Source: Citrobacter enshiensis
Lineage (GTDB): Bacteria; Pseudomonadota; Gammaproteobacteria; Enterobacterales; Enterobacteriaceae
Direction: 5' to 3'
Assembly: GCF_029338175.1 (NCBI RefSeq)
Contig: NZ_CP119862.1
Coordinates: 2,108,001-2,172,000, forward strand
Length of the DNA: 64,000 nucleotides
The translations under genes were made by a program, and so were the position numbers. Under the pieces are notes generated by a model, which was given only the letters and a program-made list of their open reading frames with translations, was not told the DNA's origin and searched no databases. Each line of letters begins with the position of its first letter. Position 1 is the first letter of the stretch. Shown in pieces: positions 56,770 through 64,000 of the stretch.

Positions 56770-57465
56770 GTGTTAACGCGTGATTTTTTATTAAATGCCG
56801 ACTGTAAGACGGCATTTGGTGCTATTGAAGAATCACTATTCTGGTCAGCAGAACAACGGGCAGCCTCACTGGCGGCCACGCTTGCAGGTAGACCAGATGA
56901 TGGACCGGTGTGGATCTTTGGTTATGGATCGTTGATTTGGAATCCGGCGTTAGAGTTTGATGAGTCCTGTACCGGCACCTTAGTCGGCTGGCATCGGGCA
57001 TTTTGTCTTCGTCTGACGGCGGGGCGCGGTACGGCGTGTCGGCCTGGCCGCATGCTGGCGCTGAAAGAGGGCGGGCGCACCACCGGCGTTGCCTACCGGC
57101 TACCTGACGACACGCTTGAACAGGAGCTCACGCTCTTGTGGAAGCGAGAGATGATCACCGGGTGCTATCTGCCGACATGGTGTCAGTTAGCGCTTGATGA
57201 TGGCCGGACGGTGAATGCGCTGGTCTTTATTATGGACCCCCGTCATCCGTTGTTTGAATCCGATACCCGGGCGCAAATCATTGCGCCATTGATTGCCCGC
57301 GCCAGCGGCCCCTTAGGCAGCAACGCGCAATACCTGTTCTCCCTTGAACAGGCGCTGGTTAAGTTGGGTATGCAGGATGATTGCCTGAACGAGCTGGTGG
57401 CGAATGTCAAAGCGCTGCTGGGGGATGCGCCATCAGAAGGCGTTCTCAGACCCGGTTTTGCCTAA
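56770..57465 (+). CDS. chaC: Glutathione-specific gamma-glutamylcyclotransferase ChaC
   Basis: Degrades glutathione to 5-oxoproline and Cys-Gly. GTG 56770 (VLTRDFLLNADCKTAFG) follows GGAGGTGTAAG and matches the E. coli N-terminus, giving 231 residues; an upstream in-frame ATG at 56698 adds a basic stretch without homology. The gamma-glutamylcyclotransferase loop is visible (VWIFGYGSLIWNPALEF), and the catalytic Glu region is in LTLLWKREMITGCYLPTW. The frame is intact. Confidence 0.94.
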   Translation: MLTRDFLLNADCKTAFGAIEESLFWSAEQRAASLAATLAGRPDDGPVWIFGYGSLIWNPALEFDESCTGTLVGWHRAFCLRLTAGRGTACRPGRMLALKEGGRTTGVAYRLPDDTLEQELTLLWKREMITGCYLPTWCQLALDDGRTVNALVFIMDPRHPLFESDTRAQIIAPLIARASGPLGSNAQYLFSLEQALVKLGMQDDCLNELVANVKALLGDAPSEGVLRPGFA

Positions 57466-57495
57466 ACCAGGCCCCTGCAATCAGGGGCCAGATTA

Positions 57496-57741
57496 TCAGG
57501 CTGCAATATAACTGATCGAGTGCTCCAGCGATTGACTGTGGGCGTCGATCAGCACATTCCATACACCGGTGTACGGTACGGTCAGCCAGGCGTTGTCACG
57601 ATCCTGCACGCTTAAAATATCGGTCTGCGTGTCTTTGGCGTGTGTGCTGTCACTCATTAAATGAATGTGGCAGCGCCCGGAACAGCGCACCACCACGGTA
57701 TCCCCGCCAAACAATTTCAAACTTGTTTTCACTAATGCCAT
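57496..57741 (-). CDS. DUF1883 family protein
   Basis: An 81-residue protein (MALVKTSLKLFGGDTVVVRC, CHIHLMSDSTHAKDTQTDIL, WLTVPYTGVWNVLIDAHSQSLEHSISYI) with the beta-rich DUF1883 pattern. The function is unknown. It is convergent with chaC, 30 bp apart, and lies before ychN. The start ATG 57741 is the only good choice, though the ribosome site is weak (GACGGGGTGAAAA). Confidence 0.75.
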   Translation of the reverse strand: MALVKTSLKLFGGDTVVVRCSGRCHIHLMSDSTHAKDTQTDILSVQDRDNAWLTVPYTGVWNVLIDAHSQSLEHSISYIAA

Positions 57742-57973
57742 TTTTCACCCCGTCCTGAAATCAACTGACTTCCTTGCGGAAGAACTGCGTGATGTTGTTC
57801 ACATTTCGCTCATTGCATAACACCAAAGGGGAGGGTTGCCGATGCTGATTTTGATCAAAAAATGGCATGACGATTCAACAAAGCTGATAAAATTTCTCAG
57901 AAACGTTTCAGAGGCGTGATAACTTTTGGTGAATAGATGTCTGTATAAGATTAAATTCGAAAATGCCGTACAT

Positions 57974-58039
57974 TTTCAGCGAGCTTGCCTGTCGACGACC
58001 ACTGGCAGGCAAGTTCGGGTAATGAAAAGTTCGCTGAAA
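57974..58039. repeat. Nested inverted repeat after ychN
   Basis: Outer arms TTTCAGCGA (57974-57982) and TCGCTGAAA (58031-58039) enclose inner arms CTTGCCTG (57984-57991) and CAGGCAAG (58006-58013). It lies just past the ychN stop codon and has no T tract. It may be an RNA 3'-end structure or a relic of a mobile repeat. The other spacer sequence between 57742 and 58065 has no supported gene. Confidence 0.65.
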
Positions 58040-58065
58040 TAGGCAGGTCATTCCAGCGACGAACC

Positions 58066-58419
58066 TCAGAAGGTGAGCACCTTATCGGCTGCCAGCGTCC
58101 ACTGCGCCAGTTCGACAAGCGTGCCGACTTCCACGCCATCAATGAGTGGCAGGGCAGTAATCCCGCGACCGTCGGCGCAGGTCTTACATAATTTCACCGG
58201 TACGTTCTGGGCGGTCAGAATTTCCAGCATTTGCTGAATATTGTAGCCTTCAGCAGGTTTCTGCCCGCGCAGACCCGCTGTCACCGCATCAGACATCAGA
58301 AACAGACGCAGATCCAGGTCGCTGGTCTGTTCGCGCAGTGCGATGGCCAGACGCAAACTGTTGAATAACGACTCACTGCCGTAAGCCGCGCCGTTGGCGA
58401 CGATCACTATCTTTTGCAT
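58066..58419 (-). CDS. ychN: DsrE-like sulfur-relay family protein YchN
   Basis: A 117-residue homo-oligomeric DsrE/F-fold protein matching E. coli YchN: MQKIVIVANGAAYGSESLFNSLRLA, LFLMSDAVTAGLRGQKPAEG, and the conserved cysteines in PVKLCKTCADGRGI. A role in sulfur transfer is suggested by the family. It starts ATG 58419 after GGAGTCAAA and is divergent from ychO. Confidence 0.93.
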   Translation of the reverse strand: MQKIVIVANGAAYGSESLFNSLRLAIALREQTSDLDLRLFLMSDAVTAGLRGQKPAEGYNIQQMLEILTAQNVPVKLCKTCADGRGITALPLIDGVEVGTLVELAQWTLAADKVLTF

Positions 58420-58632
58420 TTTGACTCCTGTTCTCCGGGATAAGCTAATCTTCCTTTGGGTATGTTACCGCGCAAGCGGAGCATTACCAATGAAAGTCTG
58501 GGAGAATTACCACCCCGGTAAAGCGTAAGGATATTCCTGAAAGCGTGAGAAAAAGCTGCAAAATGGACGTTGAGCAGGTATCTTTTAACGTTGTGACGTC
58601 TGAATTCACTGATGTAAGAAGCCGCTGACGAT

Positions 58633-60039
58633 TTGAGCCGTATTGTTTTTCGTTTACTCCCCCTCCCGTTACTCTTGCTGCTGGCAGGCGGTATTGCCAG
58701 CGCCCAGTCTTCGTATATCCAGCAGGCGGAAAACCCCTTTGACAACAATCATGATGGCCTGCCTGATTTAGGCATGGCGGCAGAATCCCGTGACGGCGAA
58801 AAACACTTCGCTGAGGTGGTCAAAGCGTTTGGCGAAGCCAGCATGACGGATAACGGTCTGGACACGGGCGAACAGGCGCGCCAGTTCGCGCTCGGGCAGG
58901 TACGCGATGTGGTCAGCGAAGAGGTGAATCATCAGCTGGAAACCTGGCTTTCGCCGTGGGGCAATGCCAGTGTGGATATGCAAATAGACAACGAGGGGAA
59001 ATTCAACGGCAGCCGCGGCAGCTGGTTTATCCCCTGGCAGGATAACGCGCGTTACCTCACCTGGAGTCAACTGGGGTTCACCCAACAGGATGATGGACTG
59101 GTCAGCAATGTCGGTATCGGACAGCGCTGGGCGCACGATGGCTGGCTACTGGGGTACAACACCTTTTACGACAATTTGTTGGATGAGAATTTGCAGCGTG
59201 CCGGCGTTGGAGCAGAAGCATGGGGAGAAAATCTGCGGCTTTCTGCCAACTACTATCAACCCTTTGCCTCCTGGCGCGAGGATACACCGACCGTCGAACA
59301 GCGTATGGCGCCGGGATACGATATTACGGCGCAAATGCGCATGCCGTTTTATCAGTATCTCAACACCAGCGTTAGCGTTGAGCAGTACTTTGGCGACAGT
59401 GTGGATCTCTTCGATTCCGGTACGGGCTACCATAATCCGGTGGCGGTAAAACTGGGATTAAATTACACACCTGTGCCGTTGGTGACCGTGACGGCACAGC
59501 ATAAACAGGGTGAAAGTGGGGTGAGTCAAAATAATCTTGGACTGAACCTCAACTATCGCTTTGGCGTACCGCTCAAAAAACAACTGGCGGCCAGCGAAGT
59601 GGCAGAGAGTAAATCGCTGCGTGGAAGCCGTTATGATACGCCGCAGCGTAATAATCTGCCGACGATGGAGTACCGGCAGCGCAAAACGTTGACCGTGTTC
59701 CTGGCGACGCCGCCCTGGGATCTTCAGTCGGGCGAAACGGTGCCGCTCAAACTGCAGGTGCGCAGCCTGCACGGGATTCGGCATGTGACGTGGCAGGGAG
59801 ACACGCATGCGCTGAGCCTGACGGCGGGCGCCAGTGCCGACAGTACAGACGGCTGGACCATCATTATGCCTGCGTGGGACAGTCGTGATGGAGCGACAAA
59901 CCGCTGGCGGTTGTCGGTGGTCATTGAGGACGAGCAGGGCCAGCGCGTCTCTTCCAATGAGGTCACGCTATCACTGACCGAGCCGTTTATGGCAATGCCG
60001 GAGAATGACCCTCGCTGGCAACTGCTCCCGGAGGAGTAA
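58633..60039 (+). CDS. ychO: Invasin-like protein YchO
   Basis: An intimin/invasin-family outer-membrane barrel with a short C-terminal extension, 468 residues, matching E. coli YchO (YchP). TTG 58633 is the start by alignment (MSRIVFRLLPLPLLLLLAGG signal). The barrel is visible: ETWLSPWGNASVDMQIDNEG, LGYNTFYDNLLDENLQRAGV and LGLNYTPVPLVTVTAQHKQG, with one Ig-like segment at the end. It is related to the SinH-like protein at 31 kb, which has the same LGLNYTPVPL strand. It is convergent with narL, whose stop is at 60040. Confidence 0.92.
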   Translation: MSRIVFRLLPLPLLLLLAGGIASAQSSYIQQAENPFDNNHDGLPDLGMAAESRDGEKHFAEVVKAFGEASMTDNGLDTGEQARQFALGQVRDVVSEEVNHQLETWLSPWGNASVDMQIDNEGKFNGSRGSWFIPWQDNARYLTWSQLGFTQQDDGLVSNVGIGQRWAHDGWLLGYNTFYDNLLDENLQRAGVGAEAWGENLRLSANYYQPFASWREDTPTVEQRMAPGYDITAQMRMPFYQYLNTSVSVEQYFGDSVDLFDSGTGYHNPVAVKLGLNYTPVPLVTVTAQHKQGESGVSQNNLGLNLNYRFGVPLKKQLAASEVAESKSLRGSRYDTPQRNNLPTMEYRQRKTLTVFLATPPWDLQSGETVPLKLQVRSLHGIRHVTWQGDTHALSLTAGASADSTDGWTIIMPAWDSRDGATNRWRLSVVIEDEQGQRVSSNEVTLSLTEPFMAMPENDPRWQLLPEE

Positions 60040-60690
60040 TCAGAAAATACGTTCCTGATGCACCCATACGGCGGCTTCAACGCGAGATTTCAGTTTCATC
60101 TTCTTCAACATATGCTTCACATGCACTTTTACCGTACTTTCGGTAATGTCGAGGCGACGGGCAATCATCTTGTTTGGCAAACCCTGGGCGATCAGTTTCA
60201 GAATATCGCGTTCACGTGGCGTCAGTTGGGTCACGTCACGATCGGACGTTGCGCGATTGGCGCGCAGGCTGGCCGCCAGCACCGGGGTCAGGGCTTCGCT
60301 TAGCACCATTTCGCCTGCCGCCGCTTGTTGCAGGGCTTTTAACAGATCTTCCGGCTCCATGTCTTTGAGCAGATAACCGTCCGCACCGCGTTTCAGCGCC
60401 GTCACGACATCTTCTTCATGGTTGGAAACGCTAAACACCACGATTCGCCCGGAAAGCGCTTTTTCACGCAGTTTGTCGAGTGTCTCCAGCCCGTTCATCC
60501 CCGGCATATTCAGGTCAAGCAGGATCAGATCGGGATCGAGTGATTCCGCCAGTTCGATACCCTGTTCGCCGTTGCTGGCTTCGCCCACCACGCTAATATC
60601 GGGCGCCATACTGACAAGCTGCTTTACACCGGTACGCAGCATCGGATGATCGTCGATCAACAGAATGGTTGCAGGTTCCTGATTATTCAT
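60040..60690 (-). CDS. narL: Nitrate/nitrite response regulator NarL
   Basis: LuxR/FixJ-type response regulator that activates nitrate respiration genes and represses alternatives. ATG 60690 ([17 protein letters not shown]) gives 216 residues as in E. coli. The phospho-acceptor is in [12 protein letters not shown]; the C-terminal helix-turn-helix is [40 protein letters not shown]. It overlaps narX by 8 bases (ATGAATAA), so sensor and regulator are coupled. Confidence 0.97.
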   Translation of the reverse strand: MNNQEPATILLIDDHPMLRTGVKQLVSMAPDISVVGEASNGEQGIELAESLDPDLILLDLNMPGMNGLETLDKLREKALSGRIVVFSVSNHEEDVVTALKRGADGYLLKDMEPEDLLKALQQAAAGEMVLSEALTPVLAASLRANRATSDRDVTQLTPRERDILKLIAQGLPNKMIARRLDITESTVKVHVKHMLKKMKLKSRVEAAVWVHQERIF

Positions 60691-62479
60691 GGGTATCTCC
60701 TTGAACTTCTTTGAAGTGTGTTTCGGGAATAAAGATGACAGAAACTTCTGTACCGCCAGTCTCACGGCGGCGTACACGACAATCGCCGCGCAAACTTTGG
60801 GCGCGATCGCGCATAATAATCATGCCATAGTGATTACTGCGTTCTGCATTTTCCGGTACGCCGCAGCCGTTATCCCGGACGGTCAGTTTAACCTGATTGC
60901 CATTTTGCTCCACCGTCACCACCACCTCGTCCGCCTGTGAATGTTTGAGGGCATTACTGAGCGCTTCGCGGGCAATTTGCAACAGGTGAATGGCCTGATG
61001 TGAAGGCACCAGCCGGGGCGGCAACTGGTAATCAAGCTTGACCGTAAAGCCAAACCGGGCGCTGTACTCCTGGCAGCTGGACTCCAGTGCGGGCCGAAGC
61101 CCGGCTTCCGTCAGTTGTAAACGGAAGGTGGTTAACAGCTCACGTAACTGTGCCCACGAGGCATTCAGCTCGTTGCGGATCTGACTGAGCAGCTCCCGGC
61201 TGCTCTCTGGCAATGCATCGCCCTGCATCTGCAGACAACTGACCTGCATTTTCATACAGGAGAGCGATTGTGCAATCGAATCATGCAATTCGCGGGCAAT
61301 GGTGGCACGCTCTTCCATGACAATCAATTGCTGCTGGCGCTCCTGTTGCCTGTCCAGCGCCAGCGTGGCGGTGAGTTGCTCGACCAGCGTATCGACCAGT
61401 TGCTGTTGATCGTGACTCAGATGGCGACCCTGCGGCAACGTGGCCAGCAGAATTCCGTACTGGGTATGGGCGTCGGTCAGTCGCCATTTCAGGGGCGTTC
61501 CCCCTTCAATGCCCGGAAGGACGCCGCGAGGGCAGAGATGACAGCCCTTATCGTCACAACTGATGTCAGACTGACAGGTGAATTCCTGATGATTGTCTTC
61601 ATCTTCGAAGTCATAAACGCGCAGCTCAATATCGTGCAGCAGCGTTAAATTTTGCAAACCATTGAGGACTGGCGACAGCCGCTCACACAGCGGCGCCTGT
61701 GAATGCAGACGGCGGTTAGCCTGCCACAGGAAGGAGAGGATCTGGTTTTTGTGCTCCAGACCGGCTGTTTTCTCCTGGACTCTCTGCTCCAGCACCGCAT
61801 AACTTTCGGCCAGCTCTTCCGACATATTGTTGAGGGCGGTTCCTAGCGCGGCCATCTCATTGCGACCGCTAATGTGGGCGCGCTGTGTAAAATCGCGCTG
61901 ACTGACGGCGCGGGCCATCGACAGTAACTGTTTCCACGGCTGAAGCAGACGGGCGCGCAGCCAGAGGATCGTGAAGACCAGCAGCAGCGCCATAAACACC
62001 GCCATTACCCGGTGCACCATGACCACGCGTTCAATACGCATTTCCGTGGTATGGTCGAAGGCCGTCACCAGTTTATCCAGCCCGGTGACGAAGCGGCTGA
62101 CATCCTCCGCGACGGCATGCGCGCTCTGCGCTTTTTGTAATCCTGGCGACAGCTCGTCGTGCCAGTAATTCTGTAGCGCTTTAAGCTGTTCCTGTTGTCC
62201 GTCGCGTTCTGCCGCACGGGTTAGCTCCGGGCTGAATGCCGTTTTGTCCATCTCATCGAGCCATTTTTGATCGCTGGCATCCAACGGTATCGCCGCCAAC
62301 AGGCGATAGCTTTGCATACGTAGCGACCCGGCTTTGTTGATGGCGTGAGCACTGCCTTGAACCCCCTGAACCAGCCAGCCGGAGACCGCCATACCGGCGA
62401 GGCCAATAGCGGTGGAGAGCATGACGATGAGCGCTACCTGGTTAACCAGCGTGAGCGGGGAGAGACAACGTTTAAACAT
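60683..62479 (-). CDS. narX: Nitrate/nitrite sensor kinase NarX
   Basis: Membrane histidine kinase for nitrate and nitrite. The 598 residues match E. coli NarX: first membrane helix, periplasmic P-box ([21 protein letters not shown]), second helix near 155-175, HAMP linker, a central module with the Cys cluster [18 protein letters not shown], and the HisKA_3 histidine in [19 protein letters not shown], then the ATPase domain ([18 protein letters not shown]). It is divergent from narK. The frame is intact. Confidence 0.97.
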   Translation of the reverse strand: MFKRCLSPLTLVNQVALIVMLSTAIGLAGMAVSGWLVQGVQGSAHAINKAGSLRMQSYRLLAAIPLDASDQKWLDEMDKTAFSPELTRAAERDGQQEQLKALQNYWHDELSPGLQKAQSAHAVAEDVSRFVTGLDKLVTAFDHTTEMRIERVVMVHRVMAVFMALLLVFTILWLRARLLQPWKQLLSMARAVSQRDFTQRAHISGRNEMAALGTALNNMSEELAESYAVLEQRVQEKTAGLEHKNQILSFLWQANRRLHSQAPLCERLSPVLNGLQNLTLLHDIELRVYDFEDEDNHQEFTCQSDISCDDKGCHLCPRGVLPGIEGGTPLKWRLTDAHTQYGILLATLPQGRHLSHDQQQLVDTLVEQLTATLALDRQQERQQQLIVMEERATIARELHDSIAQSLSCMKMQVSCLQMQGDALPESSRELLSQIRNELNASWAQLRELLTTFRLQLTEAGLRPALESSCQEYSARFGFTVKLDYQLPPRLVPSHQAIHLLQIAREALSNALKHSQADEVVVTVEQNGNQVKLTVRDNGCGVPENAERSNHYGMIIMRDRAQSLRGDCRVRRRETGGTEVSVIFIPETHFKEVQGDTHE

Positions 62480-62590
62480 GGTGACTGCGTCCTTCGGGCC
62501 TTCGCTTCCTGTCAGTGGAAAGCCTTAATGAATGATGATGTTGCCGGGATACAGCGGCAGTGGCGTTATTCTCGGCTATCCCCTGGAGTA

Positions 62591-62617
62591 TACCCATACC
62601 CATAACGGGTTACCTCT
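62591..62617. promoter_or_regulatory. NarL heptamer cluster upstream of narK
   Basis: Three TACYNMT heptamers lie close together: TACCCAT at 62591-62597, TACCCAT at 62597-62603 and TACCTCT at 62611-62617. They are about 200 bp before the inferred narK start point, the distance of the distal NarL-binding cluster known for E. coli narK. Confidence 0.7.
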
Positions 62618-62759
62618 TAATTGCCGTGGGTGGGGGAGTGATCGGCAGGGGAGGACGAGGGGCAGACAGGGCCGTGAAAAACCACATCTTTTTTGTCGAA
62701 AAAGCCTACTCACTTCGGGTAATGATGATTTTTGGGCGGCGATAATGACGCATTTTCCT

Positions 62760-62800
62760 TTGATTTATATCAACTTACCCTCGGCTGTAAACCCTAATGT
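62760..62800 (+). promoter_or_regulatory. narK promoter with FNR site
   Basis: A perfect FNR palindrome TTGATTTATATCAA (62760-62773) is followed by a -10-like TAATGT (62795-62800). The centre lies about 41 bp before a start point near 62807, the standard class II position, so narK should be induced without oxygen. No strong -35 is visible, which fits activator dependence. Confidence 0.85.
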
Positions 62801-62832
62801 GGTAGACATCGAATCGAGTATCAGAGGTGTCT

Positions 62833-64000
62833 ATGAGTCACTCATCCGCCCCGGAAGGGGCATCAGGCGCAGTCATTACCGAATGGCGACCGGAAGATCC
62901 AGCATTCTGGGAACAGCGTGGTCAGGGGATTGCCAGTCGAAACCTGTGGATTTCCGTTCCCTGCTTGCTGCTGGCGTTTTGTGTATGGATGTTGTTCAGT
63001 GCTGTTGCGGTAAATTTGCCGAAGGTGGGCTTTAACTTCACCACCGATCAGCTCTTTATGTTAACGGCATTACCCTCCGTTTCGGGTGCGTTATTACGCG
63101 TGCCATACTCCTTTATGGTGCCGTTATTTGGCGGTCGCCGTTGGACGGCGTTCAGCACCGGGATCCTGATCATCCCCTGCGTGTGGTTAGGTTTTGCGGT
63201 ACAGGATACCTCTACGCCGTTCAGTACGTTCATTGTGATTTCGCTGCTGTGTGGTTTTGCCGGGGCAAACTTTGCGTCCAGCATGGCCAACATCAGCTTC
63301 TTTTTTCCGAAGCAAAAGCAGGGTGGCGCGCTGGGTTTGAACGGCGGGCTGGGTAATATGGGCGTCAGTGTGATGCAGCTGGTTGCACCGCTGGTGGTTT
63401 CCCTCTCTATCTTTGCCGTGTTTGGCAGCCACGGCGTGGAACAGCCGGACGGCTCTCAGCTGTATCTGGCGAATGCGGCGTGGATTTGGGTGCCGTTCCT
63501 CGCCATTTTCACCCTTGCTGCCTGGTTCGGCATGAATGAACTGGCGACCTCAAAAGCCTCTCTCAAGGCGCAGTTACCGGTACTCAAACGGGGTCATCTG
63601 TGGATTATGAGCCTGCTGTATCTGGCGACTTTTGGCTCCTTTATCGGTTTTTCGGCCGGGTTTGCCATGCTGTCGAAAACGCAGTTCCCGGACGTACAGA
63701 TCCTGCATTATGCCTTCTTCGGTCCGTTTATTGGCGCGCTGGCGCGTTCCGCTGGGGGCGCTATCTCCGATCGTTTAGGCGGGACGCGCGTTACGCTGGT
63801 TAACTTTGTATTGATGGCCCTCTTTAGCGCGCTGCTGTTCCTGACCCTGCCGACGAACGGCACCGGGGGCAGTTTTATCGCCTTCTTCGTTGTGTTCCTG
63901 GCGTTGTTCATGACGGCCGGGCTCGGGAGTGGGTCAACTTTCCAGATGATCTCCGTTATTTTCCGTAAGCTGACGATGGATCGTGTCAAAGCCGAAGGGG
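62833..64000 (+). CDS. narK: Nitrate/nitrite antiporter NarK, cut by the window end
   Basis: Major-facilitator nitrate/nitrite transporter of the inner membrane. ATG 62833 (MSHSSAPEGASGAVITEWRP) follows GAGGTGTCT. The frame is open for 389 codons to the window end and matches E. coli NarK (463 residues). Visible features are the nitrate-binding arginine helix (SGALLRVPYSFMVP), the first nitrate-signature (CGFAGANFASSMANISFFFP), GGLGNMGVSVMQLVAPL, and the second signature beginning FMTAGLGSGSTFQMI. The last about 74 residues are outside. Confidence 0.97.
   Translation, partial: MSHSSAPEGASGAVITEWRPEDPAFWEQRGQGIASRNLWISVPCLLLAFCVWMLFSAVAVNLPKVGFNFTTDQLFMLTALPSVSGALLRVPYSFMVPLFGGRRWTAFSTGILIIPCVWLGFAVQDTSTPFSTFIVISLLCGFAGANFASSMANISFFFPKQKQGGALGLNGGLGNMGVSVMQLVAPLVVSLSIFAVFGSHGVEQPDGSQLYLANAAWIWVPFLAIFTLAAWFGMNELATSKASLKAQLPVLKRGHLWIMSLLYLATFGSFIGFSAGFAMLSKTQFPDVQILHYAFFGPFIGALARSAGGAISDRLGGTRVTLVNFVLMALFSALLFLTLPTNGTGGSFIAFFVVFLALFMTAGLGSGSTFQMISVIFRKLTMDRVKAEG

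Overview
The window reads as the chromosome of an enterobacterium close to Escherichia and Salmonella. Citrobacter is my best guess: the housekeeping half is nearly E. coli in order and sequence, while the accessory half combines a TibC-type heptosyltransferase with an AIDA-like autotransporter and a Salmonella-like sinH-sinI-ratA cluster. C. rodentium is a plausible species given these genes and the many frameshifted loci, but I cannot prove it from sequence alone.

Region 1 (1-17.2 kb) is a decayed lambdoid prophage. In order it holds a broken lambda-type integrase, a frameshifted DUF968 (YdfU-like) gene, a broken Q antiterminator, cold-shock genes (cspF/H-like, cspB-like, ymcF/ynfQ-like) as in the E. 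coli Qin prophage, a degenerate tRNA-Ile, broken holin genes, and deletion-fused tail genes L and J. The side tail fibre gene stf and two small tail genes follow. Between the tail genes and the right prophage end sits cargo: a PapB-family regulator, a protein O-heptosyltransferase and an AIDA-type autotransporter with about 22 strand-loop-strand repeats. The autotransporter is broken by one base at its passenger/barrel border. Two copies of the 3' end of icd (17.0 and 18.0 kb) mark prophage ends, as e14 and icdC do in E. coli.

Region 2 (17.3-21.0 kb) holds small conserved genes (a BhsA/DUF1471 protein, ymjA, ymgG) and a trkG-like potassium transporter without an ATG start at the expected place.

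Region 3 (21.2-30.5 kb, all minus strand) is an Rhs polymorphic-toxin locus. It contains an EagR-type chaperone, a full-length prePAAR/PAAR Rhs protein with an HNH-type nuclease tip, a putative immunity gene, two displaced Rhs tips with related nuclease domains, and three SUKH (SMI1/KNR4) immunity genes.

Region 4 (30.6-42.5 kb) looks like two tandem islands at the 3' end of ychF. Three directly repeated copies of the ychF terminator/3' end bound a 9.5-kb segment (sinH-like, sinI-like and ratA-like surface proteins) and a 2.3-kb segment (a small protein with a HEPN-type RNxxxH motif, small unknown genes, an IS5-family fragment and a broken P4-type integrase that reads inward from ychF).

Region 5 (42.5-64 kb) is conserved core: ychF, pth, ychH, dauA, prs, ispE, lolB, hemA, prfA, prmC, sirB2, sirB1, kdsA, chaA, chaC, a DUF1883 gene, ychN, ychO, narL, narX and the start of narK. 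chaB, normally between chaA and chaC in E. coli, is not seen. The narX-narK spacer carries a perfect FNR palindrome and NarL heptamers.
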